DNA of 64,000 nucleotides from Roseateles_E cavernae (GCF_040187885.1 NZ_JBDPLH010000001.1:682001-746000); one strand, 5' to 3'; positions 1 to 8,731 are shown, counted from the stretch's first letter. Notes: a model not told the origin generated them from the sequence alone. Program-made: numbers and translations.

Positions 1-252
1 CAAGTGGCGACCGAGGACCAGGCCGAGACCGACCGGCTGTGGCACGCCATCATCGACAACGGCGGCCAGGCCAGCGCCTGCGGCTGGTGCAAGGACCGCT
101 GGGGTCTGTCGTGGCAGATCACGCCGCGCGCGCTGACGGCCGCGATCACCGACCCGGACCCGGCGGCGGCCCAGCGCGCCTTCGAGGCGATGATGCAGAT
201 GGGCAAGATCGATATCGCGGCGATCGAGGCGGCGCGATTCAAGGCGAACTGA
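1..252 (+). CDS. VOC/PhnB-like protein, C-terminal fragment (5' end outside window)
   Basis: The frame is open from the first base and ends with TGA, so this is the C-terminal part of a gene that starts before the window. The segment around DNGGQASACGWCKDRWGLSW followed by QITPRAL resembles the C-terminal half of PhnB/3-demethylubiquinone-9 3-methyltransferase-like proteins of the glyoxalase/VOC superfamily, in which a GWxxDxxGxxWQ stretch is characteristic. The tail, with an AMMQMGKIDI stretch, also fits that family. A GTG at position 4 is probably internal. The enzymatic activity of most members is unproven, so only the fold is called. It overlaps the end of the convergent downstream gene by 14 bases. 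Confidence 0.75.
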   Translation, partial: QVATEDQAETDRLWHAIIDNGGQASACGWCKDRWGLSWQITPRALTAAITDPDPAAAQRAFEAMMQMGKIDIAAIEAARFKAN

Positions 253-745
253 GCGCCATTTCCTGCAGCCGGCCCGCGCTGAGACGCAGCTGCTGTGTGA
301 TCTTGCCGCTGGGGCAGCAGCGCGGGTCGCCTGGCTTCTCGACGGCGCTGTCAATCCGAACCAAGGGGGGTGCGAGCGTCAGCACCGGGTTGATGCCGCG
401 CACCCTCTGACTGCCTGCCAGGCGCCAGCCCGGCCGGCCGGTGCCTTGTGGTGCTGGCGCCAGCAGGCTCAGCGAGGTGCTCAGGCTGTTGCCATAGGGT
501 TTGCTCCAGAGCAGCAAGATCTCGGGGCGGCCATCAGCATCAAGATCGACCGGGCGCGCCTGCTCGACCCAGGGCCGGGCGCGCGGCTCCTCGGGGTCGC
601 GCTGCTTGGCGAGGAACTTCTGCACGGCACGGCGCTGCGCCGCATCGAGACCGGCCAGGGCCTCGTCGGCGTGCGTAGGCAGGTGCGCAGCAGCACAGCT
701 CAGCAGCAAGGCCGCCAAACCACCGCATTTAAGGAGTGATTGCAT
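239..745 (-). CDS. Secreted hypothetical protein
   Basis: This is a 168-residue protein with a typical Sec signal peptide (MQSLLKCGGLAALLLSCAAA then HLPTHADEA), so it is probably exported to the periplasm. The mature part contains DLDADGRPEILLLW, which resembles the calcium-binding FG-GAP/VCBS-like loop of proteins that record a quantity with an acidic repeat, but only one copy is present. Two cysteines (CC) lie near the C-terminus. I chose the ATG at 745 because GGGAG lies six bases upstream; ATG codons at 748 and 775 are alternatives. It is convergent with the preceding gene. I do not recognise a specific family and assign no function. Confidence 0.6.
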   Translation of the reverse strand: MQSLLKCGGLAALLLSCAAAHLPTHADEALAGLDAAQRRAVQKFLAKQRDPEEPRARPWVEQARPVDLDADGRPEILLLWSKPYGNSLSTSLSLLAPAPQGTGRPGWRLAGSQRVRGINPVLTLAPPLVRIDSAVEKPGDPRCCPSGKITQQLRLSAGRLQEMALSSP

Positions 746-828
746 CATGGGCTCCCGGGTCGCGAGCATGGGCATGCTCGCCCCGTCGACCGGCCTGCGT
801 CCACTTCCAGATGGGAGTGGTGGCCCCC

Positions 829-1926
829 TCAGTCCGCGTGGCGCGCCAGCAGCGCCACCAGGCCGGCCTGGTGGGCCACACCGGTCTTGGCGAACACCTG
901 CTTCAGGCGCTGGCGCGCGTGGGCCTCGCTGATGGCCAGGCGCTGGGCAGACTGGCGCAGCGTCAGCCCATCAAACAGGGCCAGCGCGAGCTCGGCCTCG
1001 CGCGGTGTCAGCTGATAGGCGGCGCGCAGCAGGGTTGCCAGCCGGGGCTGCGGCGCGGCCCGCTCGGGGTCGCGCAGCTCGATCAGCAGGCCCGCCTCCA
1101 GCGGCGCCAGCCACAGGGTCAGCGGCCTGCGGCCCGGCCGCGGCAGGGCCAGCACGACCGGCGTGGTATCGGCGCGGCCCGCCAGCGCGGCGGCCGCGGC
1201 ATGCAGCGCCGCTTGCAGCGCGGCCTGGCATCCCGGCTCGCGGGCGCACAGGCGCTGCCCGCGCAGGCTCAGGCCGTCCTGCTCGCGCAGCAAGGCCTGG
1301 GCGGTGGCGCAGGCATAGAGCAGCCCTCCCGCGCGGTCCACCAGCATCAGCCCGCGATGCGGCGCGGCGCTGCTCTGGCTGGCCAGCTGCTGCAACCAGC
1401 CCTCGCGCAACCCTTCGTGCAGGCGCAGCGCGCGCTGCAGATGCGGCAGCAGCAGCGCAGCGCGGCGGCGCTCGGACGTGCCATAGGGCCGCGCACCGCG
1501 TGGCCGGTGGATGCCCAGCACGCCGGTGCCGCCATCGCCGAGGTCGAACACCGCGCCTACCATGTGGCGGATCTCCAGCGGCCGCAGCCAGTCTTGGTAG
1601 AAACCGCTGCGCTCCAGCTCGCTGCTGCTGAGCAGCTGATCGTCGGTGACGATGCAATGCTTGCCATGGCGCAGCGAGCGCTCGACCCAGAGATCGTGGG
1701 CATGCCAATGGGCGGCCCAGTCGCCCTGGCTGCCGGGGATCTGCAGATTGGCGCTGCTGTCGGTCAGCCGTACCTGGCCCTGCGCGCCATGGGTCTTCAG
1801 CACCGCGCTGCTGGCATCGAAGGCCCGTGCCAGGGTCTGGGCCATGCCGCACCAGCCCTGCTGACGGGCCGCCGCCTCATAGCAGGCGCCGATCAGCGAT
1901 GACAGGCTGCGATCTATCGTGCTCAT
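829..1926 (-). CDS. LuxR-family DNA-binding regulator
   Basis: The 365-residue protein ends in a LuxR/FixJ-type helix-turn-helix (about residues 300-360), with YQLTPREAELALALFDGLTL leading into a SEAHARQRLKQVFAKTGV recognition helix. This is the standard C-terminal DNA-binding domain. The first 280 residues show no receiver Asp pattern or clear autoinducer-binding domain; they resemble the PAS/GAF-like sensory N-termini of stand-alone LuxR regulators. It is therefore a transcription factor with unknown signal and targets. It is monocistronic, 84 bases from the secreted protein on one side and about 100 bases from the membrane protein on the other. Confidence 0.8.
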   Translation of the reverse strand: MSTIDRSLSSLIGACYEAAARQQGWCGMAQTLARAFDASSAVLKTHGAQGQVRLTDSSANLQIPGSQGDWAAHWHAHDLWVERSLRHGKHCIVTDDQLLSSSELERSGFYQDWLRPLEIRHMVGAVFDLGDGGTGVLGIHRPRGARPYGTSERRRAALLLPHLQRALRLHEGLREGWLQQLASQSSAAPHRGLMLVDRAGGLLYACATAQALLREQDGLSLRGQRLCAREPGCQAALQAALHAAAAALAGRADTTPVVLALPRPGRRPLTLWLAPLEAGLLIELRDPERAAPQPRLATLLRAAYQLTPREAELALALFDGLTLRQSAQRLAISEAHARQRLKQVFAKTGVAHQAGLVALLARHAD

Positions 1927-2028
1927 CGGGGCTCCTGCGGCGAGGAGTCCCGAGTCTAGTGAAGTGCGCGTGCCGCCGGAAGTGCCGGCTGCCGATGCGA
2001 CCCGCAGCGGCGGATCAACGGCGTGGCG

Positions 2029-2664
2029 TCAGCCGGCCAGTTGCAGCGCCGCCGTCAGGCGCTGCGCCAGCTCGGTCGCCACGCCCTCATGCACCTGGTC
2101 CACCACCTTCACTTCCTGGCCGCCATAGCGCAGGGCCACGCCGAAGCCGCGTTCGGCAAACTTTCTCGCCACCGCCTCGCCGGCCATCTGCCCGGAGCGC
2201 TGCGCCCCGGCGTTCCACGAGTTGCTGACGACGATATGGCTCGAGTGGTTCTGCGGCGGCGCGCTGACCCAGAGCGCGCGGATGTCGGCGCGCGCATAGA
2301 GCTTGCCGTCGACATCCAGGCCCGCCGGGGTCACGGTGAGCGTGACCGTGCGTCTGGCCTGGCTCAGCTTGGCACGTATCAGGACATGGAAGAGCCCGCC
2401 GCAGACCAGGCCGGCGACCAGCATGCACAACAGCAGGCTGGGGCCCCGGCCGCTCGAATGATCGGTCAGCAGGCCCCAGAGGACGAAGCCGCCAACCAGC
2501 CCGCCCGTCAAGCCCACGCCGAGCCAGCCGCCGATTAGCAGGCCCGCGGCGGCGCCGCCATAGGGCGGCGGCGTGACGATGAAGCGCCTGCCCTGCGGGC
2601 TCTCAGCCTCGCGAAAACCGTAGTCCGCCGTCATGGCGCTCGGGGCTGTGGTGGACATGGACAT
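2029..2664 (-). CDS. Hypothetical membrane protein
   Basis: This 211-residue protein has two hydrophobic Gly/Leu-rich segments (about residues 37-66 and 75-97) likely to form two transmembrane helices, followed by a soluble C-terminal half of about 110 residues with a pattern of beta strands (RRTVTLTVTPAGLDVDGKLY). This resembles small bacterial PH-like membrane proteins, but I cannot name a family. The ATG at 2664 is preceded by a strong AAGGAGG with five bases of spacing. The final segment ends in an amphipathic helix. No function can be assigned. Confidence 0.65.
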   Translation of the reverse strand: MSMSTTAPSAMTADYGFREAESPQGRRFIVTPPPYGGAAAGLLIGGWLGVGLTGGLVGGFVLWGLLTDHSSGRGPSLLLCMLVAGLVCGGLFHVLIRAKLSQARRTVTLTVTPAGLDVDGKLYARADIRALWVSAPPQNHSSHIVVSNSWNAGAQRSGQMAGEAVARKFAERGFGVALRYGGQEVKVVDQVHEGVATELAQRLTAALQLAG

Positions 2665-2698
2665 GATGACCTCCTTGCAAGATGTGGTACCTGCCCGT

Positions 2699-2785
2699 TC
2701 AGCGCCCGGCGCAAGGCGTGACCGCCGGCAGCAGGGCCGCCATGGCCAGCAGGCCGGCGGCGATGCAAGAAGGGATGCGGTTCAT
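2699..2785 (-). CDS. Possible 28-residue signal-peptide-like ORF
   Basis: A short frame just upstream of the membrane protein, on the same strand, encodes MNRIPSCIAAGLLAMAALLP followed by eight residues. It has the profile of a bacterial signal peptide or entericidin-like micropeptide with two cysteines. There is no convincing ribosome-binding site. It may be a real small lipoprotein-like peptide, a leader, or chance. Confidence 0.25.
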   Translation of the reverse strand: MNRIPSCIAAGLLAMAALLPAVTPCAGR

Positions 2786-2898
2786 GCGGCACTCGGGCGG
2801 TGGATGACCCGGGCGATCTTGCGAGCCGGTCAGGCCCGGCGCCACTCCTGTTTGGGAGCGGTCGGCATGCGGCACGGCGGGTTCCCGGTCCTGTCGCC

Positions 2899-3903
2899 CT
2901 ACTCGTTCAACTTCTTGTTTATTTCTTCAAGTTGACGAGGGTTCCGAGTGGACTCCTTCAGTGCCGCCAGCGCCATCCTGTAGGCCACATGGCGCGCCTG
3001 TGCACTCGTCGCTTTCACGTCGGGCTGAACGCCGACATGCTCCCAGTTTGCCTTCGAGATGGGGTTGATCGCCTGCCCAATGGGAATGGCAGCGCGATAC
3101 CCATGGCCCAGTTCGAAGAAGCGCCAAGGGTTCGCGCCCCCTTTGGTGGTTTCACCGACGATGGTTGCCCGACGCAGCTGTTTCAGGTTGTAGGCAAACT
3201 CCTCGGCGGCCGAAAACGTTTCGGCGCTGGTCAGGACGTACAGCGGCACATCCGTACGCCTTTTGCCGTCGATGTCTTCCAGGGTCCAGAATTCGGTGGT
3301 GGTGTTCGACGGCTTCCAATAGAAGCTGTTCAAGTGAACCTTGCCAGCCAGCAGATAGCTGCTGATCAATCGCACCATATCGCCACTGCCGCCACCATTT
3401 TTCCTGAGGTCGAAAATGATGGCATCGGTGTCGGCAACCATAGCCATGACCGTTTTGACCCGGGTTCTCGAGGCGTCATTGACATTGTCGAAACCCCAGA
3501 AATCGACATAGCCGATATTGCCGTCAAGTATTTCGACTTTCTCAAAGCCAGAATTCTTTCGTCCCAGCTTGGCGAACCAGTCTTCGCCGCCAGCCCCCGC
3601 ACTTGCATGCTTCTGATCTCTCCACTGGACGCCAAAATGCTTGTCGAACCGGCGCAACGATGCGGTCAACAGCTCGGTCATTTCCTGGTGTGTTGAAACA
3701 CTCTTTATCGAACCCGAACGAATCGCTTCATCCAGCGTCTTGTTGATCGCACCGACATGCTCGCTGAGTACGTAGTTGTCTCCTATCTCTTGCCTGAGCT
3801 TGCCTACGATCAGGTCTTTTTCCTGTTGCGTGATTGCGGCACCAGTAGCGAGCGAGGACATCGCCAGCGAGAAAGCAGCGGCAGCAATGGACTTGGTTAT
3901 CAA
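2899..3903 (-). CDS. S41 family peptidase
   Basis: This 334-residue exported protein begins with a signal peptide (ITKSIAAAAFSLAMSSLATG). The C-terminal half matches the S41 tail-specific protease fold: IGYVDFWGFDN, a DLRKNGGGSGD loop around residue 165-174, then TSAETFSAAEEFAY, where Ser231 is the expected nucleophile, and GETTKGGA, the following S41 signature. There is no PDZ domain, so it is closer to the compact IRBP-like S41 members than to CtpA. In-frame ATG or GTG starts are absent because a stop lies just upstream; TTG at 3903 with GGAG seven bases before it is the only plausible start. Its base composition looks less GC-rich than its neighbours, a possible sign of transfer. Confidence 0.8.
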   Translation of the reverse strand: MITKSIAAAAFSLAMSSLATGAAITQQEKDLIVGKLRQEIGDNYVLSEHVGAINKTLDEAIRSGSIKSVSTHQEMTELLTASLRRFDKHFGVQWRDQKHASAGAGGEDWFAKLGRKNSGFEKVEILDGNIGYVDFWGFDNVNDASRTRVKTVMAMVADTDAIIFDLRKNGGGSGDMVRLISSYLLAGKVHLNSFYWKPSNTTTEFWTLEDIDGKRRTDVPLYVLTSAETFSAAEEFAYNLKQLRRATIVGETTKGGANPWRFFELGHGYRAAIPIGQAINPISKANWEHVGVQPDVKATSAQARHVAYRMALAALKESTRNPRQLEEINKKLNE

Positions 3904-3974
3904 GTTGCGACTCCATGGTTAAGGGCGTGAACGAACTCCCCTGATTGGAATCGAGTCTAAACCTGGGGCTCGGT

Positions 3975-4525
3975 TCAGCAGGCTTCTGCGCTGGTCGATG
4001 CGCCTCTGAGCCCATAGGCCGCAGTGACCGACCCGGCGGCCGCCCCGGCGTTCTGCAGCGCTGCCGCTGACAGTGCGGATTCGGCAAGCCGCGCCAGCAC
4101 CGGGGCGTCGTAACCAGTCGCGATGAAGATCCAGTCCGCCGCCTGGTCTGCCAGGCCGCGTAGGCGCTGCTCGGTGGTGGGTGCGATGGCCGGCTTGTCG
4201 GTCTGCAGCAGTTGCGCGCCGACCAGACCCGGCTGCGCGGGAAGCGCACGCACCAGCGCGCGCAGATGGCTGTGCAAGCGCTGCTGCTCGCCGGCCGCCG
4301 CCGGTGAGCAGCGTAGCGTCAGCGCGTGGCCCGCCACGGTGCTCCCGCTGCTGTCCAGCACGCGGCATGGGCCGCCGCCGGCATCCGCCCAGCGCAACGC
4401 TCGCAGAAAACCCGGCAGCGCCAGCCGCTCCGGGAAGTGCTCGTGCGAGTGCCAGTGCTCGAACTCCTGCGCACCTCGGCATCGATGTCCCACCACATCG
4501 CGAGCGCGGCTTGGCCCAGCATCAT
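3975..4525 (-). pseudogene. EthD/ferredoxin-like-fold protein, frameshifted
   Basis: The gene starts with ATGA overlapping the stop of aroE, a sign of translational coupling, and reads MMLGQAALAMWWDIDAE. It then leaves frame. The expected continuation, AQEFEHWHSHEHFPERLALP, is found one base out of phase from about 4473, and runs to a stop at 3975. The WxDID..E..EF..W...EH.PERL..PGFLR pattern is typical of small dimeric alpha/beta-barrel (EthD-like) proteins. One base appears to be missing near 4473-4474. Either the gene is broken or the base call is wrong. It is the last gene of the quinate/shikimate operon; its role there is unknown. Confidence 0.6.
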
Positions 4526-5406
4526 GTGCTCCTGTCGGGGTCGGGCGGCGCGAGCCGCAGCAGGCGCCGGAAGTGCTGTTCCATGCGCGCCGCATCGGCC
4601 TTCAGGCCGGTGAACAGCTCGAACGCACCCACCGCCTGGCCGACGGCCATGTGGCCGCCGTCCATCGTTGCGCAGCCCCGGGCACGGGCCGCCTTCAGCA
4701 GCTCGGTCTCGAGCGGAAAGTACACCGCCTCCGAGACCCATAGCGGGGGCCGCAAGAGCTCGGCGGCGAGCGGCAGGCCGGGCAGCTTGGCCATGCCGGT
4801 GGGCGTGGCGTGTATCAGGCCGGTCGCGCCTTGCAGGGCCTGCGCCGCATCGCCATGCGCGCTGACGCGAAACGGGTAGCGCAGGTTCAGCGCCTCGGCC
4901 AGCGCCTGGGCTCGCGCGGCGTCGGTGTCCACCAGGCGCAGCTGGGCCGCGCCCAGGCTCAGCACCGCATCGGCGATGGCCGAGCCGGCGCCGCCGGCAC
5001 CCAGCAACACCACGCAGCCCAGATCGGCATCGGGAAGCACACGCTGGAAGCCCCAGGCCCAGCCCGGGCCATCGGTGTTGTGACCGAGCAGCCGGCCGCC
5101 GCGCAAGAGCACCGTGTTCACCGCGCCCATGGCCTGGGCCTGCGGCGAAAGTTCGTCGAGCAGCGGGATCACGGCCTGCTTGCAGGGATAGGTGATGTTC
5201 AGGCCGGCAAAGCCCATCATGCGGGCGGCGGCGAGCAGTGTCGGCAGCTGTTCGGGTGTCGCTCCACAGAGGTCCAGGTCGATCAGCTGGTAGAGCAGCT
5301 GCAGCCCGTGCCGGCGCGCTTCCTCTTCGTGCAGGGTCGGGCTGAGCGAGCGCTGGATGCCGGCGCCGATCAGGCCGAGCAGCAGCTTGTCGCCCGGCGC
5401 GTTCAC
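4522..5406 (-). CDS. aroE: Shikimate/quinate dehydrogenase
   Basis: The 294-residue protein is an AroE/YdiB-type NAD(P)-dependent dehydrogenase that interconverts shikimate (or quinate) and 3-dehydroshikimate/3-dehydroquinate. Visible motifs are SLSPTLHE (substrate binding, residues 20-27), NITYPCKQ with catalytic Lys76, NTDGPGW with Asp112, and a GAGGAGSA dinucleotide loop. It starts with GTG at 5406, overlapping the dctM stop in a GTGA arrangement. Its place behind a TRAP transporter and beside aroQ suggests the catabolic quinate/shikimate role rather than the biosynthetic one. Overlap with the downstream EthD-like gene is again ATGA. Confidence 0.9.
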   Translation of the reverse strand: MNAPGDKLLLGLIGAGIQRSLSPTLHEEEARRHGLQLLYQLIDLDLCGATPEQLPTLLAAARMMGFAGLNITYPCKQAVIPLLDELSPQAQAMGAVNTVLLRGGRLLGHNTDGPGWAWGFQRVLPDADLGCVVLLGAGGAGSAIADAVLSLGAAQLRLVDTDAARAQALAEALNLRYPFRVSAHGDAAQALQGATGLIHATPTGMAKLPGLPLAAELLRPPLWVSEAVYFPLETELLKAARARGCATMDGGHMAVGQAVGAFELFTGLKADAARMEQHFRRLLRLAPPDPDRST

Positions 5407-6698
5407 CCGGTGTACCCCGCCAGGCGCGGCAGCCACAGCACCATGTCCGGCCACACCGTCACCAGCGCGAGCGCCCCCAGCATGACCAGCAGGAAGGGAA
5501 ACACATCGCGCATCAGCACCGTCAGCGACACATTGGCGATGCGCATCATCATGAAGAGCAGCAGGCCATAGGGCGGCGTCACCAGGCCTATCATGATGTT
5601 CAGCACCGCCATCACGCCGAAGTGAACCGGGTCTATGCCGAGCGCGGTCGCGGTGGGCAGCAGCACCGGCAGGATGACCAGGATGATGGTGGAGCCCTCC
5701 AGGAACATGCCCAGGCCCAGCAGGATCAGATTGACCAGCAGCAGAAAGCCCAGCGGAGACAGGTCCAGGCCCCGCATCGAGGCGCTGAGCGTGGCGGGGA
5801 TGTTCTCCGAGGTGATGACGTAGTTGAACACCAGCGCGCCGGCGATCAGCATGCCGATCGAGATGCTCATGCGCGCGCTGGACAGCAGCGCCTCGTACAA
5901 GTCGCGCCAGCCCATGCTGCGGTACAGCCCCGCCGAGATCAGCAGCGCGTAGGCGGCGGCGATGCCGGCCGCTTCGGTGGGCGTCGTGACACCGCTGTAC
6001 ATGCAGCCCAGCAGGATGACGGGCAGCATCAGCGCCGGGAAGGCCTCGCGCGTGATGCGCGGCATCTCGCGCAGCGGTGTCCTGGCCTCCACCGGGAAAC
6101 CGCGCCGCCGAGCCAGCCCATAGATCAGCCCCATCTGCACGGCACCCAGCAGCAGGCCCGGCAGCACGCCGGCGATGAAGAGATAGCCGATCGAGCTGCC
6201 GGACACCAGCGCATAGAGCACCAGCGGGATCGAGGGCGGCAGGATGGGCCCGATCACCGAGGACACGGCGCTCAGTGCGGCAGCGAAGCCCGGCGTGTAC
6301 TTGCCGTCCTTGGTCATCATTGCCTGCATCAGCTTGCCCGAGCCGGCGGCGTCGGCCAGCGCGGAGCCCGACATGGTGGCGAACACAATGCTCTGCAGCA
6401 CATTGACCTGGGCCAGCCCGCCAGGAAAGCGGCCGACGATGGCATTGCAGAAGCGCAGCAGGCGATCCAGGATGCTGCCGCTGCTCATGATGCTGGCCGC
6501 GAGGATGAACAGCGGTATCGCCAGCAGCAGGAAGCTGGAGTAGGTGCCGTTGAGCAGCTGCTCGGCGGCCGCGCCCATGTCCATGCCCTTGAGGTAGAGG
6601 TAGAGCACCGAGCCGCAGATCATCGCGTGGCCGACCGGCACGCCCAGCAGGCTCAGCGCGACGATGACGACCAGCGCCAGCGCGAAGGGGCTGTTCAC
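5403..6698 (-). CDS. dctM: TRAP transporter large permease (DctM type)
   Basis: At 431 residues this is the usual length for a TRAP large membrane subunit, and it is hydrophobic throughout (about 12 helices). Family signatures include LLAIPLFILAASIMSSG near residue 55-70, IGPILPPSIPLVLYAL, and the C-terminal LVTPPYGLLLFMM. With DctQ and DctP it forms a sodium-driven importer for an organic acid. It overlaps dctQ by four bases and aroE by four bases, so the three are co-translated. The neighbours suggest shikimate, quinate or a related carboxylate as substrate; that is inference. Confidence 0.93.
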   Translation of the reverse strand: MNSPFALALVVIVALSLLGVPVGHAMICGSVLYLYLKGMDMGAAAEQLLNGTYSSFLLLAIPLFILAASIMSSGSILDRLLRFCNAIVGRFPGGLAQVNVLQSIVFATMSGSALADAAGSGKLMQAMMTKDGKYTPGFAAALSAVSSVIGPILPPSIPLVLYALVSGSSIGYLFIAGVLPGLLLGAVQMGLIYGLARRRGFPVEARTPLREMPRITREAFPALMLPVILLGCMYSGVTTPTEAAGIAAAYALLISAGLYRSMGWRDLYEALLSSARMSISIGMLIAGALVFNYVITSENIPATLSASMRGLDLSPLGFLLLVNLILLGLGMFLEGSTIILVILPVLLPTATALGIDPVHFGVMAVLNIMIGLVTPPYGLLLFMMMRIANVSLTVLMRDVFPFLLVMLGALALVTVWPDMVLWLPRLAGYTG

Positions 6699-7198
6699 AG
6701 CGCGGATGGCGGCGTGGGGGGCGTATCACCGCCCGGCGCGGCCGGGCCGCGGGCCAGATGAAGCAGGCTGCGGGCCATGACGGCGACGGCAAACAGCAGG
6801 TAGATCGAGTACATCAGGTCCATGCGGATCCCCAGGTAGGCGCTTTTCTCGACCTTCATGAAGCTCACATAGGCCCAGGAGGCCGGCAGCGACATGCCGA
6901 ACAGCAGGATCAGGCTCAGCGCGCCGACGGCGCCGATCACCCGGCGCGTGCGCCGGCTGGCCCGCTCCGGGACGAGATCGATGCGGATCTCGTCCTCGTC
7001 CTTCAGCACAAAGGCCGCACCCCACAGCACCAGCCACAGCCAGGCCGCGAGCGACAGCTCGGTGGTCCAGCCGACCGGCCAGTTGAACAGATAGCGCATA
7101 GCGATCTGCAGCAGGAAGGCGACAAAGATCAGCGCGAGCAAGACCACCGCGACCGCTTCGGCGAAGCGGTGCAAGGAACGCATGAGCCGACGCAGCAT
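6695..7198 (-). CDS. dctQ: TRAP transporter small permease (DctQ type)
   Basis: This 167-residue protein has four hydrophobic segments, the typical DctQ topology. Diagnostic residues include RYLFNWPVGWTTELSLAAWLW, where the WT.E motif lies at the start of the second helix, and the DEDEIRIDLVPERAS cytoplasmic loop. It stabilises the DctM-DctP interaction. The likely start is the ATG at 7198; an internal ATG at 7183 is an alternative. It begins only seven bases after dctP ends and overlaps dctM. Confidence 0.9.
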   Translation of the reverse strand: MLRRLMRSLHRFAEAVAVVLLALIFVAFLLQIAMRYLFNWPVGWTTELSLAAWLWLVLWGAAFVLKDEDEIRIDLVPERASRRTRRVIGAVGALSLILLFGMSLPASWAYVSFMKVEKSAYLGIRMDLMYSIYLLFAVAVMARSLLHLARGPAAPGGDTPPTPPSAL

Positions 7199-7205
7199 CC
7201 TTGGC

Positions 7206-8198
7206 TCACTTCATCGCATTGATCTTGTCGAGCATGCCGGCCGGCCAGGTCTTGGCCTCGTCCGAGCCCAGATAGACCTTCTGGGCATGCTCACGGAAGG
7301 CCGCGATATTGGGCACATAGACCTCCAGCCCCTGCTTGCGGAAGGTCTCGGCCAGCTCGGTCTCGCGCTTCTGGTGTTCGCTCGTGCTCCAGGCGATGGC
7401 CTTGTCGGCGGCGGCCTGGAAGGCGCGCTGCCGGGCCGGCGCCAGGCCCTGCCAGGTCTTCATACTGACGGTGAGCAGATCGAAGGCCACCAGATGCGAG
7501 GTCAGCACGATCTGCGACATCACCTCGTAGAACTTCATGTTCTGCACATTGGGCAGCGGGTTGTCCTGGCCGTCGATGGCGCCGGTCTGCAGGCCGGTAT
7601 AGGTCTCGGCATAGGCCATCGGCGTCGGATTCGCGCCGATCGAGCGGCCCAGCATCTGCCAGGTGTCGCCGGGCGGCATGCGCAGCTTCACGCCGGCCAG
7701 GTCGGCGGGCACGTTGACGCGCTTCTTGGTCTTCAGCCCCAGATGGCGGGTGCCGAAGAAGGTCGGGCCCAGGATCTTCACCTTGAGCTGGTCCTCCACC
7801 AGCTTCTTCATCTGCGCACCCGCCTCGCTGGCGAAGAAGCTGTTGAGGTGGTTGGCATCGCGGAACAGATAGGCCGAGGTCAGCAGCGACCAGGCGGGCA
7901 CCTGCTTGGAAATGTCCTGGGGCGAGATATTGCCCATCTCCAGGTTGTCGCGCTGCAGCGCGACCAGCTCGGTGCCCTGGCGAAACAGCGTCGAGTTCAG
8001 ATGCATCTCGAGCTTGAAGTCGGCCTCGATGTCCTTGGCGAACATCTTCATCATCTCGGCACGGATGTCCTTGTCGGAGAACACGGCGGCGAAGCGCAGG
8101 GTCGGTGGTGTCTGCGCCCAGGCCGGCAGCATGGCCCCGGCGGCGAGCGCGGCGCCCGCGCCCAGCAAGCGGCGGCGATCGATGCGAGAAGGGTTCAT
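7206..8198 (-). CDS. dctP: TRAP transporter solute-binding protein (DctP type)
   Basis: The 330-residue periplasmic receptor carries a twin-arginine-like signal (RIDRRRLLGAGAALAAGAML). The mature protein has DctP features: LKMHLNSTLF-like TEL...GNISPQD, VKLRMPPGDTWQMLGRSIGANPTPM (the conserved Arg that clamps a substrate carboxylate is in KLR), and GAIDGQDNPLPNVQNMKFYEV. It delivers the ligand to the DctQM permease encoded just downstream. It sits 37 bases after aroQ in the same operon. The substrate is probably a shikimate-pathway acid by context only. Confidence 0.92.
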   Translation of the reverse strand: MNPSRIDRRRLLGAGAALAAGAMLPAWAQTPPTLRFAAVFSDKDIRAEMMKMFAKDIEADFKLEMHLNSTLFRQGTELVALQRDNLEMGNISPQDISKQVPAWSLLTSAYLFRDANHLNSFFASEAGAQMKKLVEDQLKVKILGPTFFGTRHLGLKTKKRVNVPADLAGVKLRMPPGDTWQMLGRSIGANPTPMAYAETYTGLQTGAIDGQDNPLPNVQNMKFYEVMSQIVLTSHLVAFDLLTVSMKTWQGLAPARQRAFQAAADKAIAWSTSEHQKRETELAETFRKQGLEVYVPNIAAFREHAQKVYLGSDEAKTWPAGMLDKINAMK

Positions 8199-8235
8199 GG
8201 TCGTCTCCTTTGGAATTGTGATGAGGGCCAGTTCT

Positions 8236-8685
8236 TCAGGGCGAGGCAGCCGCCAGCTTCTGAGCCAGCGCCCGGATCGCGAGCTCGTAGCCGAAGGCGC
8301 CGAAGCCGCAGATCACGCCGGTGGCGGCGAGCGACATCAGCGAGTGCTGGTAGAGCGGATCGCGTCTATGGATATTGGTCAGGTGGACCTCGGCAATCGG
8401 CTGCTCCAGCGTCTTCAGCGCATCCAGCAGCGGGATGGACCGGAACGACAGGCCCGCCGGGTTGATCACCAGCGCCGCCGCCCGCTCGCGGGCTTCCTGC
8501 ACCCAGTCCACCAGCACGCCCTCGTGATTGCTCTGCCGGAACTCGCAAGCCAGCCCCAGCTCGGTGGCCACGCGCTGGCACAGCTGCTCGATCTGCGGCA
8601 GCGAGGTGCTGCCATACAGATGCGGCTCGCGTATGCCCAGCAGGTTCAGATTGGGGCCGTTGAGGACGTAGAGGGTGGCACTCAT
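8236..8685 (-). CDS. aroQ: Type II 3-dehydroquinate dehydratase
   Basis: At 149 residues this matches class II dehydroquinases, which dehydrate 3-dehydroquinate to 3-dehydroshikimate. NGPNLNLLGIREPHLYG contains the mobile-loop Arg19 and Tyr24; EVHLTNIHRRDP carries the conserved Glu and His. The usual NPAAYTHTS substrate loop is NPAGLSFRS here, an unusual variant that loses the His of the loop and could mark a specialised catabolic paralogue. It is the promoter-proximal gene of the transporter operon, divergent from the IclR regulator. Confidence 0.9.
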   Translation of the reverse strand: MSATLYVLNGPNLNLLGIREPHLYGSTSLPQIEQLCQRVATELGLACEFRQSNHEGVLVDWVQEARERAAALVINPAGLSFRSIPLLDALKTLEQPIAEVHLTNIHRRDPLYQHSLMSLAATGVICGFGAFGYELAIRALAQKLAAASP

Positions 8686-8716
8686 GGCTTGATTGTTGGG
8701 TGCGGTCCAGAAAGAC

Positions 8717-8731
8717 TTTCCATTCAGGAAA
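8717..8731. promoter_or_regulatory. Dyad TTTCC-ATTCA-GGAAA, candidate IclR operator
   Basis: A perfect five-base inverted repeat lies in the 65-base gap between the aroQ start and the IclR start. IclR-family regulators generally bind short palindromes in such divergent promoters. Binding is inferred from position. Confidence 0.45.

Noticed and set aside
736..1902. Long plus-strand open frame opposite the LuxR-type regulator
   Set aside because: It is antisense to a gene with a clear helix-turn-helix; its translation is Gln/Arg/Ala-rich without motifs, as expected for GC-rich shadows.
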